DNA of 64,000 nucleotides from DASZIT01 sp035948855. GTDB lineage: Bacteria > Actinomycetota > Acidimicrobiia > Acidimicrobiales > RAAP-2. Position 1 is the stretch's first letter. The number at the start of each line of letters is the position of its first letter. The notes under the pieces are model-generated. The model saw only the letters and a list, made by a program, of their open reading frames with translations, was not told the origin of the DNA and did no database searches. Shown here in pieces: positions 18,060 through 27,004 of the stretch. The stretch spans positions 34,488-98,487 of the forward strand of contig DASZIT010000014.1 of assembly GCA_035948855.1 (NCBI GenBank). The letters are read 5' to 3'. The translations under genes were made by a program, and so were the position numbers.

Positions 18060-19574
18060 ATGACGGCCAAGTCCAGCTCGCGCCGCGCTATCCAGTCGAG
18101 GAGGGGCCCCCGCGGATGGCGGACCCGAACCAGTGTGGTGGCCCTGTTGGCCGTGACGCTGGTGTGCACGGCCTGTGGAGCTCGCCTCAGCGCCGCCCAG
18201 CTGGCCGCGGCCAACGCCTCGAACAGCAGCGGACTGGGCAACAGCTCGGGAACCGGAAGTGGCACCAAGGGCGGGACCACCAATACGACGGCGGCGGGAT
18301 TGGCCGGGACGGCCGGATCGGCGGGCAGCGCGGCGACCGGCGGCGGGAGCGCGGCGACCGGAGGCGGTAGCGGCGCGACCGGGGGAGCCGGAGGCGGCGG
18401 CGGGGGTGTCGCCGTCGGGCCGGTCTGCCCGAACGGGGCACCGGGGTCGGGCCCGGGCGTGAGCGCCAGCACCATCACCATCGGCAACGTCAGCACCGTG
18501 ACCGGCCCGGTTCCCGGCCTGTTCACCTCCGCCCGGCTCGGCACCCAGGCGTTCGTCGACTATCAGAACAGCATCGGCGGCGTCTGTGGCCGCAAACTGA
18601 CGTTGGACTCCGGTGACGACAACATGGAGGAGGCCCAGAACTCCACGACCGTCCAGTCCATCGCCAACCAGGTGCTGGCCTTCGTGGGCTCGTTCTCGGT
18701 GGCCGACGACGGGGGTGCCGCCGCCATCGCCTCGGCCAACGTGCCGGACATCGGGGAGGCCCTCACCCCGGCCCGCTTCAACCTGCCCCAGAACTTCTCC
18801 CCGCAGCCCCAACCGGGCGGCTTCATCAGCGGCCCGTTCCAGTACTTCGCCCAGAAGTTCGGGCCCAGCGTGACCCAGCACATGGCCATCCTCGAGGAGG
18901 ACCAGGGCACCGCCCAGGCCCAGGGAACCGCCCAGGAGAAGGTCATGCAATCGCTCGGGTACAAGTTCATCTACTCGGCGGACAGCATCTCGCCGACCAC
19001 CACCGATTTCGGGTCCTACATCGCGGCCATGAAGTCCGCCGGGGTAACGGGGCTCATCTTCGAGGCCACCGCCGCCATCTACGGGGCCATGGCCTCCCAG
19101 ATGTACGCCGCCGGCTACACCATTCCGTTCGCCAACTGGGGCGCCCCGGCCTACGATCCGCAGTTCATCACCACCGGAGGTCCGGGGGCCAACGGTTCGA
19201 TCCTCGAGCAGCCCATGGCCATGTACGAGGGCCAGGACGCCGCCGCCGTCCCGGAGGTGGCCCTGTTCGACAAGTGGTACAGCCAGGTGTCCGGCGGTCA
19301 GTCCCCCACCATCTACGCCGCCTACGGATGGCTGTCGGGGATGATGTTCGTCCAGGGCATCAACGCCGGAGGAGCCCCCACCCGCGCCGCGCTGGTCAAC
19401 GGCCTGAAGACGATCACCAACTTCGACGGCAACGGGTTGTCCCAGGTCACCAACCCGGCGGGCAAAGTGCCGGGCACCTGCTACATCATCATCGACGTGA
19501 CCAACGGCAAGTTCGTCCGGGACGCGGCCACCCCGAGCGGCTTCACCTGCAACGGAACCTACGTCCGTGAGTAA
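18060..19574 (+). CDS. livK: Branched-chain-amino-acid-type ABC transporter substrate-binding protein
   Basis: This is the extracellular binding component of a Liv/HAAT importer, 504 residues. After a basic N-terminus and hydrophobic core (about 26-38), LVCTACG gives a near-lipobox with Cys at about 39; Cys rather than Leu/Val at -3 is unusual. Residues about 50-120 are a low-complexity Gly/Ser/Thr/Ala linker with GGGSAATGGGS-type repeats, acting as a tether to the thick envelope. The periplasmic-binding-protein type 1 domain follows (ITIGNVSTVTGPVPGLF, ARLGTQAFVDYQNSIGG, GYKFIYSADSISPTTTDF). Ligand: branched-chain amino acid, amide or another small acid; the sequence does not decide. It leads an operon with livHM, livG and livF. 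Confidence 0.9.
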   Translation: MTAKSSSRRAIQSRRGPRGWRTRTSVVALLAVTLVCTACGARLSAAQLAAANASNSSGLGNSSGTGSGTKGGTTNTTAAGLAGTAGSAGSAATGGGSAATGGGSGATGGAGGGGGGVAVGPVCPNGAPGSGPGVSASTITIGNVSTVTGPVPGLFTSARLGTQAFVDYQNSIGGVCGRKLTLDSGDDNMEEAQNSTTVQSIANQVLAFVGSFSVADDGGAAAIASANVPDIGEALTPARFNLPQNFSPQPQPGGFISGPFQYFAQKFGPSVTQHMAILEEDQGTAQAQGTAQEKVMQSLGYKFIYSADSISPTTTDFGSYIAAMKSAGVTGLIFEATAAIYGAMASQMYAAGYTIPFANWGAPAYDPQFITTGGPGANGSILEQPMAMYEGQDAAAVPEVALFDKWYSQVSGGQSPTIYAAYGWLSGMMFVQGINAGGAPTRAALVNGLKTITNFDGNGLSQVTNPAGKVPGTCYIIIDVTNGKFVRDAATPSGFTCNGTYVRE

Positions 19575-19638
19575 TGAACCCTCGACCCACGTACCGCCGG
19601 CGCCCACGGTGGTGGCCGGCGGAGCGAACTGCTAGCCG

Positions 19639-21558
19639 ATGAGCCTTTTCATCGGGTTGACGATCGCCGGTCTGGCCACCGGCGCCATCTACGCCATCGC
19701 CGCCTCCGGGTTGGTCGTCACCTACACCACCTCAGGGGTGTTCAACTTCGCCCACGGCTCGCTGGGGATGTTGATGGCCTTCCTCTACTGGCAGCTGCGG
19801 GTGGCCGACCACTGGGCCGGCCCGTTCGCCCTCGGGGCGGTGCTGCTGGTCGCCGCCCCCATCGTCGGGGCCGGGTTGCAGCTGTTGCTGGTGCGCTGGA
19901 TCGACATCAACGACACCGGGGTCATGCTGGTGACGACGCTGGCCCTCCTGGTGCTGGGCATGGGGGTGGCCTATGCCATCTGGCCGGCGGACACCGCCCG
20001 GGCGTTGGGCCCCTTCTTCGGGCCGACCAGCTTTGTCACCGTCTTGGGCCAACGGATCTCCTACGAGCAATTGTTGTGCATCGGCCTGGCCATCGCGGTG
20101 GCTATCGGCCTGCGCCTGTTCCTGTTCAGCACCCGGCTGGGCATCACCATGCGGGCGGTGGTCGACGACCGCCCGCTGGTCGCCCTCAACGGATGGCGCA
20201 CCACCAAGCTCAATGCCCTGTCGTGGGCCATCGGGGTCAGCATGGGGGCGCTGGCCGCCATCCTCCAGGCCACCCTGTTCGATGACCTGAGCGTGCTCAA
20301 CCTCACCTTCCTGATCATCAACAGCTTCGCCGCCGCCATGTTGGGTCGCCTGCGAAATCTCCCCCTCACCTTCGTGGGGGCCATCGTGTTGGGGCTGGCC
20401 GCCAGCTACGTGACCGGCTACGTGCACACCACCAACGGGCCGCTGTCGGAGCTGGAAACGGTGCTGCCCACCCTGTTCTTGATCATCGTGCTGCTGGTGC
20501 TTCCCTCGGTACGCCTGCGGGTGGGTGCCCCGCCGGCCCGGCGGAGCCCCCGGATCGCCTCGGCCCGGGTGAGCGCCGGCCAGTCGGTCGGTGTCGTCGC
20601 CGCGGTGCTGATTGCGTTGCCATTCCTGCACGGCACCAACCTGGGGGCGGTCAACGAGGGGCTGGCCATCGCCATTCTCGGGCTGGCGGTGGTCCTGCTC
20701 TCCGGGTACGGCGGGCAACTCAACTTGGCCATGTACACCTTCCTGGGCCTTGGTGCCTATCTGTTCATGAAGCTGTCGCCGGGCGGCGGGCTCGGGGGGT
20801 TGGTCCTGGTCACCCTCATCGGCGCGGGGGTGGGGGTCCTCTTCGCCCTGCCCGCCCTGCGGCTCCGGGGGCTGGAACTGGCCCTGTCGACCCTCGCCCT
20901 CTCCGAGTTGGTCTGGTACGTCCTCTTCAATCAGAGCCGGGTGATGGAGAACACCATCACCATCCACCGGTTGCGTATCCCCTTCATCTCGCTGCAAGGC
21001 CCGAGGGCCAACCTCATCTTCATGGCGGTGGTCTTCTCGTTGCTGGCCTTCGGGGTCGGCGCCATCCGCCGCAGCGGCTTCGGCCGGCTGTTGGCCGCCA
21101 CCAAGGACAGCCCGGCGGCCTGCGCCACCATCGGCATGAACCTCAACCTGACCAAAATCGGTGTGACCGCCCTGGCCACCGCCCTCGCCACCTTCGCCGG
21201 GGCCCTGTTCGGGTCCACCCAGCAGCAGGTCACCGCCACCGACTTCTACTTCTATCTGGGCCTGTTCATCGTCCTTACCGTTTACATCTGGGGGGTGCAC
21301 TCCCCGATGGGCGCCCTGGCCGGCGGGCTGTCCCTGGCCATCTTCCCGGTCATCGCCCCGCACCTACCGAGTTGGATATCCCTCGACCTGCTGGTCGGGT
21401 TCGGTGCCCTCGGCATGGTGATCAATCCCAACGGCACCCTCGACGCCATCTCCAGCCGGGCGCGAGCTTTCTGGGAGTCGCGCCCGGCCCGGCAGCCGGC
21501 GGCCCCGGCCGCCCCGGTGCGAGAGGAGGCACGGCTCCTTGGCCTTCCTGCAGACTGA
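19639..21558 (+). CDS. livHM: Fused LivH-LivM permease of the Liv/HAAT ABC importer
   Basis: The transmembrane channel of the importer is encoded here as one 639-residue polypeptide instead of two. Residues 1-290 are LivH-like (IYAIAASGLVVTYTTSGVFNFAHGSLG, the typical LivH start, and AVVDDRPLVALNGW). A short Arg/Ala linker (about 295-315) leads to a LivM-like half (LAIAILGLAVVLLSGYGGQLNLAMYTFLGLGA, and GFGRLLAATKDSPAACATIGMN). About 15-17 hydrophobic helices are visible. The ATG is 64 bases after livK. The end overlaps livG by 20 bases. Fusion fixes the heterodimer stoichiometry; similar LivHM fusions are known in Actinobacteria. Confidence 0.92.
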   Translation: MSLFIGLTIAGLATGAIYAIAASGLVVTYTTSGVFNFAHGSLGMLMAFLYWQLRVADHWAGPFALGAVLLVAAPIVGAGLQLLLVRWIDINDTGVMLVTTLALLVLGMGVAYAIWPADTARALGPFFGPTSFVTVLGQRISYEQLLCIGLAIAVAIGLRLFLFSTRLGITMRAVVDDRPLVALNGWRTTKLNALSWAIGVSMGALAAILQATLFDDLSVLNLTFLIINSFAAAMLGRLRNLPLTFVGAIVLGLAASYVTGYVHTTNGPLSELETVLPTLFLIIVLLVLPSVRLRVGAPPARRSPRIASARVSAGQSVGVVAAVLIALPFLHGTNLGAVNEGLAIAILGLAVVLLSGYGGQLNLAMYTFLGLGAYLFMKLSPGGGLGGLVLVTLIGAGVGVLFALPALRLRGLELALSTLALSELVWYVLFNQSRVMENTITIHRLRIPFISLQGPRANLIFMAVVFSLLAFGVGAIRRSGFGRLLAATKDSPAACATIGMNLNLTKIGVTALATALATFAGALFGSTQQQVTATDFYFYLGLFIVLTVYIWGVHSPMGALAGGLSLAIFPVIAPHLPSWISLDLLVGFGALGMVINPNGTLDAISSRARAFWESRPARQPAAPAAPVREEARLLGLPAD

Positions 21559-22348
21559 TGCGATCTCCATGCGTTTCGGCGGGATCGACGCGCTCGATGC
21601 GGTCAGTATCTCCGCCGAGCCCGGCCTGGTCACCGGCTTGATCGGGCCCAACGGGGCCGGCAAGACGACCCTCTTCAACATCATCACCGGGCTACAACCG
21701 CCGACGGCCGGCCGCGTCCTCATCGACGGCCGGGACGTGACCGGCATGAGCGTGTACCGACGAGCCCGCCTGGGGATCGGGCGCACCTTCCAGCGCCTGG
21801 AGATCTTCGGCTCCCTGTCGGTGCGGGACAATATCCGGGTGACGCTCGAAGTCCGGCGCCGGTGGAGCCGACAACGGATCGACATCAACAAGGAAGCCGG
21901 GGCCATCCTGGAGCGGGTCGGCCTCACCAAGCTCGCCAAGGTTCCCGCCGATACCCTGCCGACCGGGTTGGCCCGATTGGTCGAGCTCGGACGGGCCCTG
22001 GCCACCCGGCCCCGGCTGCTCCTGCTCGACGAGCCCGGCTCCGGCCTCGACGCCACCGAGACCGAGGCGTTCGGCAAGCTCTTGGCCGAACTGGCCAACG
22101 ACGGTCTGGCCGTCCTGCTGGTCGAGCACGACATGGACCTGGTGATGAAGGCGTGCAGCCAGCTCAGCGTGCTCGACTACGGGGAGCTCATCGCCTCCGG
22201 CACCCCGGAGGAGATCCGGGCCAACCCGCGGGTCCAGGACGCCTACCTGGGCAGCGAGGACATGGTCGAGGACACAGTGGCCGATCCGTCCACCCCGCCG
22301 GGCCTGGCCGGAGCCGGAACCGGGGCCGGGGCCGGGGGGTTGCCATGA
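21539..22348 (+). CDS. livG: Liv-type ABC transporter ATP-binding protein (LivG)
   Basis: This is one of two ATPases powering the importer, 269 residues. It starts at TTG 21539 inside the end of livHM, with AGAGGAGG about ten bases upstream. Walker A is GPNGAGKTT. The Q-loop region is FQRLEIFGSLSVRDNIRV. The signature loop reads LPTGLARLVELGRAL, the degenerate form usual in LivG, and Walker B is LLLLDEPGSGLD followed by the switch His in VEHDMDLVM. The C-terminal 25 residues are a Gly/Ala/Pro tail. It overlaps livF by ATGA. Confidence 0.93.
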   Translation: MAFLQTDAISMRFGGIDALDAVSISAEPGLVTGLIGPNGAGKTTLFNIITGLQPPTAGRVLIDGRDVTGMSVYRRARLGIGRTFQRLEIFGSLSVRDNIRVTLEVRRRWSRQRIDINKEAGAILERVGLTKLAKVPADTLPTGLARLVELGRALATRPRLLLLDEPGSGLDATETEAFGKLLAELANDGLAVLLVEHDMDLVMKACSQLSVLDYGELIASGTPEEIRANPRVQDAYLGSEDMVEDTVADPSTPPGLAGAGTGAGAGGLP

Positions 22349-23058
22349 CCGTCCCTCCCGCAGTGGAGCTCATCGGGCTGACCGCCAGCTACGGCCGGAT
22401 CGAGGTGGTCCACGGCATCGACCTGGTGGTGCCGGCCGGCTCGATGTTCGCCCTGCTCGGACCCAACGGCGCCGGGAAGACCACCACCTTGAAAGTCATC
22501 GACGGTCGTCATCCGGCCGCGTCGGGCTGCGTCCACATTGCCGGCCATCACCTCAACGGGACAGGCGCCGACACCCTCACCCGGGCGGGGGTGTGTTCGA
22601 TTCCCGAGGGCCGGGGCATCTTCCCGAACTTGACGGTGGCCGAGAACCTCCGGGTGATGAACCACAGCCGTCTCGATCTCACCGACGCCGAGATCCGGGA
22701 ACGGGTGTTTGCCCGATTCCCGATCCTGGGCCAGCGCAAGTCCCAGACGGCCGGCACCCTCTCCGGCGGCCAGCAGCAGATGCTGGCCATGGCCCGGGCG
22801 GTGGCTACCGATCCGGGATTGCTCCTCATCGACGAGCTGTCGATGGGACTCGCCCCCCTCATCGTCACCGAGTTGTACGACGCGCTCGGGAACCTGGCGG
22901 CCGAGGGGATGACCGTGCTGCTGGTGGAGCAGTTCGCCCGCACCGCCCTGGCCATCGCCGACTATGCCGCGGTCATGGCCCACGGGGAGATCCAGGCGGT
23001 CGGCCAGCCCGCCGACCTCCAAGACGTGAGCGACGCCTATCTGGGAGTGGCGTCGTGA
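22345..23058 (+). CDS. livF: Liv-type ABC transporter ATP-binding protein (LivF)
   Basis: This is the second ATPase of the importer, 237 residues from the ATG that overlaps livG's stop (ATGA). Walker A is GPNGAGKTTT, followed by SIPEGRGIFPNLTVAENL, the diagnostic LivF stretch. The signature is LSGGQQQMLAMARAV, Walker B is LLLIDELSMGLAP, and the switch region is VLLVEQFARTAL. Its stop overlaps the next gene by GTGA, so the unknown membrane protein downstream belongs to the same operon. Confidence 0.94.
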   Translation: MTVPPAVELIGLTASYGRIEVVHGIDLVVPAGSMFALLGPNGAGKTTTLKVIDGRHPAASGCVHIAGHHLNGTGADTLTRAGVCSIPEGRGIFPNLTVAENLRVMNHSRLDLTDAEIRERVFARFPILGQRKSQTAGTLSGGQQQMLAMARAVATDPGLLLIDELSMGLAPLIVTELYDALGNLAAEGMTVLLVEQFARTALAIADYAAVMAHGEIQAVGQPADLQDVSDAYLGVAS

Positions 23059-24503
23059 GGCGGGGACGGAAGCTGCGACTGGCGGTGTCGGTGACCGGGG
23101 CGACTCTGCTGTTCACCTTCACGGCGGTGCCCGCCGGCTTCGCCGACACCACCAGCTCGACGGCACCGACCAGTGCCCCGAGCCTGGTGTCGTGGACCAC
23201 CAACGCCGACGCCAATGCCATCGACATGGTGATCGACGATGCCGGTGGCCTGGCCGGCCAACATCCCCTCGACGAGATAACCATCCCCGAGGACACCGCC
23301 GATTTCGAGACCGGGCCCTTCGGCCATGGACTGGCCTCGGTGTTCTGGCCGGGGGCCACCGGTGGCAACTTCGGTTCAGCTTCGGGCAGTCTGCCCATCC
23401 CCGCCCAGCTCAAGCCGCTCTTCGCGCAACTGAATGACCCGGTGCGGGCCGAGACCTTCGCCCCCTCCGGTCCGACCACCGCCACCTATCCGCCGGGGAG
23501 CAACCAGAGCGTGTTCACCGCCAGCTCTCACGCCGATGCCAACGGCACCACCGCCACCGCCTCGTTGACCAACCTGTCCGACGCCCTCATCGGCCTGAAG
23601 GGGGTCAGCGGGACGGCTCACGCCACCGCCAACTCGACCGCCACCTCGACGGCCACCTCGGACACCGGCCAGATCTCCCTACTGGGCGGGCTTATCGTGC
23701 TCAGCGGAGTCGAATCGACCGCCACCGCCTCGAGTGACGGCACCACACTGACGGGTACCACCAACACCGACATCGGCAACCTCACCATCGCCGGCGTCCC
23801 GGTGGCGTTGGGCACCAACGGCGTCACCGGTCCGGTCGGCACCGGCGGGCTGAACGGCCTGTTGACCCCGCTGGTCAACCAGGTCCTCGCCGTCCTGGGT
23901 CTCAAGATCGTCCCCCTCCCCAAGAGCGAGACCCGGCAGGCGCCCGCCGAAACCATCACCAGCGGCGGCCTCCAGGTCACCTTCTCCCTTCCCGCCGCAG
24001 TCAACCCCACCCTCGATCTCCCCCCGGCACTCACCAATCTGTTGCCCGCCTCCGCGGTGACGCAGATCAGCACCGCCACCAGCCTCCTGGGGCTGGTCCA
24101 CGGGGCGAACATCACCATCACCCTGGGCCGGGCCACCGCCACCGCCATCGCGTCGGCCGGCTTCGGCCCCGACCTCGGCTCCCCTGCCACCTCGGCCACC
24201 GTGACCCCCGGCCTCGGCACGCTCGGGCCCACCGATCTCGGCACCCCGGGGGAGCCCGGCACCCTCGGCACTCCCGGCACCCCGGCCACCAGCGGGACCC
24301 CGGCGGCCGCCGCCCCGTCCCCGGCCGTCGCCCCGAAGGGGCTGACCGCCGCCATCCTCTCCAGTCCGGTCAGTGTCGGGCTGATGATCCTGATCCTGTT
24401 GCTGGCCGCTCTCGCCGGTTACGGTCTATGGCTGTTGGCCCGCAATCTCGAGCAACCTGACCCGACCGGCGCCTGTCCACTCTCCGTCCCCGACAATCCC
24501 TAA
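23055..24503 (+). CDS. Secreted, C-terminally membrane-anchored Ala/Thr/Gly-rich protein of unknown function
   Basis: I do not recognise this 482-residue protein. A signal peptide covers about residues 1-31 (basic start, hydrophobic core, cleavage near PAGFAD). The body is rich in Thr, Ala, Ser, Gly and Leu with beta-like alternation and near-repeats such as ATANSTATSTATS. A Pro/Gly/Thr stalk (about 390-435, LGTPGEPGTLGTPGTP-type units) is followed by one transmembrane helix (about 446-468) and a short cytoplasmic tail, giving a type I topology with a large exported part. It starts by GTGA overlap with livF, so it is translated with the importer. A surface or envelope role near the transporter is inference only. 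Confidence 0.7.
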   Translation: MRRGRKLRLAVSVTGATLLFTFTAVPAGFADTTSSTAPTSAPSLVSWTTNADANAIDMVIDDAGGLAGQHPLDEITIPEDTADFETGPFGHGLASVFWPGATGGNFGSASGSLPIPAQLKPLFAQLNDPVRAETFAPSGPTTATYPPGSNQSVFTASSHADANGTTATASLTNLSDALIGLKGVSGTAHATANSTATSTATSDTGQISLLGGLIVLSGVESTATASSDGTTLTGTTNTDIGNLTIAGVPVALGTNGVTGPVGTGGLNGLLTPLVNQVLAVLGLKIVPLPKSETRQAPAETITSGGLQVTFSLPAAVNPTLDLPPALTNLLPASAVTQISTATSLLGLVHGANITITLGRATATAIASAGFGPDLGSPATSATVTPGLGTLGPTDLGTPGEPGTLGTPGTPATSGTPAAAAPSPAVAPKGLTAAILSSPVSVGLMILILLLAALAGYGLWLLARNLEQPDPTGACPLSVPDNP

Positions 24504-24517
24504 AGGATCGCTCAGCC

Positions 24518-25174
24518 ATGGCCATCATCACTCGACAGGGAAGCTTCCCGGCTACCGGGTCTGACGCGGCCGTCTCGGACAAAGCCGCCGGCCGGCAGGC
24601 GGCGTTGGTCGCCGCCATCGCCCGCATCCGAGTCCGGGCCCGAGCTATCAAGATCGAGCAGATCCTGCTCGTCCTGGGCGGCGTGGCCATGCCCGCCGGA
24701 ATATTGGTCATCATCGTCGGCTGGTACGGCGCCGCGCATACCTTCCGCACCTACGCCCAGCTCGATTACCTCATCAGCGGCGGCCTCCTCGGCCTGGCCC
24801 TGGTCATCTTCGGTGGCTTCTGTTACTTCGGCTACTGGCTCACCCGCATGGTCCAACTACTCCGGTCCGTTCAGACGCAAGACCAGCGGTCGATCGATAC
24901 CCTCGAGCGCATCTCCGCCCAGCTGGCTCAAGTGGTGTCGGTCGGGCCGCTGACGGCGCCGGCGCCGCCCGGAGCCGCGGCATCGGCGTCCGGGGTTGCT
25001 CCCATGACATCCCGAGGCTTTACCCCAGGCCTGGTCGCCACGGTCCATGGCACCATGGCCCATCTCCCCACCTGCCCGGTGGTGGCCGACAACCCCGACC
25101 TGCGCTCGGCCAACCCGGATGACCCCAACCTCACGCCCTGCCAAATCTGCCAGCCGTACGGGCAACGGGGCTGA
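24518..25174 (+). CDS. Membrane protein with two helices and a C-terminal Cys/His cluster
   Basis: This is a 218-residue protein of unknown function following the liv operon after 14 bases. An Arg/Ala-rich N-terminal helix (about 20-46) precedes two transmembrane helices (LLVLGGVAMPAGILVIIVGWY and LISGGLLGLALVIFGGFCYFGYWL), then a helical stretch LLRSVQTQDQRSIDTLERISAQLAQVV that may dimerise. The last 45 residues hold His-Leu-Pro-Thr-Cys and LTPCQICQP, a C...CxxC arrangement resembling the methylphosphotriester zinc domain of Ada (which ends in PCxxC). A metal site is plausible; the function is unknown. The start at ATG 24518 is well placed. Confidence 0.65.
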   Translation: MAIITRQGSFPATGSDAAVSDKAAGRQAALVAAIARIRVRARAIKIEQILLVLGGVAMPAGILVIIVGWYGAAHTFRTYAQLDYLISGGLLGLALVIFGGFCYFGYWLTRMVQLLRSVQTQDQRSIDTLERISAQLAQVVSVGPLTAPAPPGAAASASGVAPMTSRGFTPGLVATVHGTMAHLPTCPVVADNPDLRSANPDDPNLTPCQICQPYGQRG

Positions 25175-25201
25175 TCGAGCACCGCCAGTCGCGCCGCCTT
25201 C

Positions 25202-25612
25202 TTACTCCTGGACGAGTTCGATGAGGGTCCCGAAGGCGCCCTTGGGATGGATGAAGGCCACCGTGGTCCCCCTCGATCCCGGTCGGGGCTGGTCATCGAT
25301 GACCTGACCGCCGTGATCCTTCACCGACTGGAGGGCGGCGGCACAGTCGTCCACCCGGTAGCCGACGTGGTGGAGGCCCTCGCCTTTCTTCTCCAGGTAC
25401 TTGGCCACCGGCGAGGTGTCGGAAGTCGGGGTGAGGAGCTGGATATAGCTGTCGGCGACCTTCAACAACGCTTCCTCGACACCGTCGGAGTCGATCCGCT
25501 CCCGGTGGGCGACGGTGGCCCCGAAGGTCTCGGCGTAGTAGGCGATGGCCGCCTCCAGATCCTGGACGGCGATAGCCACGTGGTCGATCTCGGTGAGCAG
25601 TGGCTCGGTCAT
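25202..25612 (-). CDS. Methylmalonyl-CoA / ethylmalonyl-CoA epimerase
   Basis: It interconverts the 2R and 2S forms of methylmalonyl-CoA and, in the ethylmalonyl-CoA pathway, ethylmalonyl-CoA. It has 136 residues, a vicinal-oxygen-chelate fold with two beta-alpha-beta-beta-beta units. Metal ligands are visible in TEIDHVAIAV (His), GEGLHHVGYRV (His) and GTLIELVQE (Glu), plus a Gln in SYIQLL. It starts at ATG 25612, overlapping the stop of crotonyl-CoA carboxylase/reductase by ATGA. The coupling to ccr points to ethylmalonyl-CoA as a physiological substrate; promiscuity between both acids is known in this family. Confidence 0.92.
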   Translation of the reverse strand: MTEPLLTEIDHVAIAVQDLEAAIAYYAETFGATVAHRERIDSDGVEEALLKVADSYIQLLTPTSDTSPVAKYLEKKGEGLHHVGYRVDDCAAALQSVKDHGGQVIDDQPRPGSRGTTVAFIHPKGAFGTLIELVQE

Positions 25613-26949
25613 GCGCCGTGCCTCCGGAACAGGCTGATCCGATCTTCCCCGACCTCGGCCCGGAGCTCGGGATCGTCGATCCCCAAGCCCTCCTCCGGCG
25701 CCAGGCACAGCACCCCGATCTTCCCCTCGTGCAGGTTGTGGTGGACCTGGTAGGCGGCGTCGCCCACGTGGTCGAGGGTATGGACCGCGGATAGCGCCGG
25801 CAAGATCTTCCCCTCGCACACCAGCTGGTTGGCGTCCCACGCCTCCCGGTAGTTGGCGAAGTGGGAACCCTTGATGGTCTTCAGCTTCATCCACAGGTGT
25901 CGGTTGTCGTACTCGATCATGTACCCCGACGTCGCCGCGCAGGTCATGATCAGCCCACCCCGTTTGGCGGCGAACACCGAGGCGCCCATCGTCTGGCGAC
26001 CGGGGTGCTCGAACACGATGTCGACATCCTCCCCGACCAGCCCGCGGATGTCCTTGCCCAGCCGTCGCCATTCCGATTCATCCTGGGTGTTCTCGTCCTT
26101 CCAGAACTTGTAGGCGGCGGCCTTGCGGTCGATGACCGCCTCGACGCCGAGGTCGTGGAGGAGCTCGACCTTCCCGGGGGAGGACACCACCCCGACCGGG
26201 GTGCCGCCGCCGTTGAGCACGTACTGGACCGCGTAGGCACCCAGCCCACCCGAGGCGCCCCACACCAGCACCTTGTCGCCTTGCTGCATCGAAGCCCCGT
26301 TTTTCGACACCAGCATGCGATAAGAGGTGGAGTTGCAGAGGGCGTTGACCGCGGCTTCTTCCCAACTCAAGTGCCGGGGTTTGGGCATCAGCTGGTTGGC
26401 CTTGACCACAGCCAGGTCGGCGAGGCCGCCGAAGTTCGTCTCGAAACCCCAGATCCGTTGGTTGTCGGCCAGCATCGAGTCGTCATGCGAACTCGGGCTC
26501 TGGTCATCGACGTAATTGCAGTGCACGGTGACCCGGTCGCCGGGCTTCCAGTTGCGGACCGCCGATCCGGTTCGCAGCACCACCGCGGCGGCGTCGGACC
26601 CGACCACGTGGTACGGGAGCGCGTGGCGGGCGCCCCAGGCGCTCTCCTTGCCCAGACGGTCGAGGAAGCCGAAGGTCGGCAGCGGTTCGAAGATCGACGT
26701 CCAGACGGTGTTGAAGTTGATCGAACTGGCCATCACCGCGATGTAGGCCTCGTCGGGGGCCAGTTCCGGGACGGCGACGTCGCCGACGTGGAGCGACTTC
26801 CTCGGGTCCTTGTCCTCGGACTCCAGCCCGTCGAACATGTCCACTTCGTCGCGGGACACGAAGGCGGCCCGGTAGGTGTCGGGGATCGGGATGGCGGCGA
26901 TTTCGTCTCCGGAGGCACCCGATTGAATGGCTGAAAGGAACTCCTGCAT
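25609..26949 (-). CDS. ccr: Crotonyl-CoA carboxylase/reductase
   Basis: This NADPH-dependent reductive carboxylase makes (2S)-ethylmalonyl-CoA from crotonyl-CoA and CO2, the defining step of the ethylmalonyl-CoA pathway. It has 446 residues, a full-length MDR-fold enzyme. The nucleotide motif is VWGASGGLGAYAVQYV. Residues known for CO2 binding in the Kitasatospora enzyme appear at the expected places: N80 (SSINFNTVW) and F169-E170 (IWGFETNFGG), with a His in DNRHLWMKLK. It is translationally coupled to the epimerase and divergent from acetyl-CoA acetyltransferase. In polyketide producers the same enzyme makes extender units, but no polyketide synthase is present here. Confidence 0.95.
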   Translation of the reverse strand: MQEFLSAIQSGASGDEIAAIPIPDTYRAAFVSRDEVDMFDGLESEDKDPRKSLHVGDVAVPELAPDEAYIAVMASSINFNTVWTSIFEPLPTFGFLDRLGKESAWGARHALPYHVVGSDAAAVVLRTGSAVRNWKPGDRVTVHCNYVDDQSPSSHDDSMLADNQRIWGFETNFGGLADLAVVKANQLMPKPRHLSWEEAAVNALCNSTSYRMLVSKNGASMQQGDKVLVWGASGGLGAYAVQYVLNGGGTPVGVVSSPGKVELLHDLGVEAVIDRKAAAYKFWKDENTQDESEWRRLGKDIRGLVGEDVDIVFEHPGRQTMGASVFAAKRGGLIMTCAATSGYMIEYDNRHLWMKLKTIKGSHFANYREAWDANQLVCEGKILPALSAVHTLDHVGDAAYQVHHNLHEGKIGVLCLAPEEGLGIDDPELRAEVGEDRISLFRRHGA

Positions 26950-26984
26950 GGGATGGGAGGATAGCCCGACTGGCGTCCCCGGTT

Positions 26985-27004
26985 ACCGGTCGGAAACCGG
27001 TCGG
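26985..27004. repeat. Direct repeat ACCGGTCGG x2 in the ccr / acetyltransferase divergent region
   Basis: Two identical 9-base units start 11 bases apart (26985-26993 and 26996-27004), flanked by GGTT and TTACCCGG, so that one helical turn separates them. They lie 36 bases upstream of the ccr start and about 145 bases before the acetyltransferase start. That is a sensible place for a shared activator or repressor of ethylmalonyl-CoA pathway genes. No regulator gene is adjacent. Confidence 0.35.

Noticed and set aside
17881..18063. 60-codon frame before livK as a small gene
   Set aside because: No ribosome site or conserved feature; it runs into the livK start and lies in the regulatory region.
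18200..18420. Repeat-like Gly/Ser/Thr tract as a CRISPR or tandem DNA array
   Set aside because: It is codon-level low complexity encoding the linker of the binding protein, with no regular spacer structure.
19732..21363. 543-codon minus-strand frame opposite livHM
   Set aside because: Composition is a mirror of membrane helices (Gln/Gly/Asp/His-rich); no motif.
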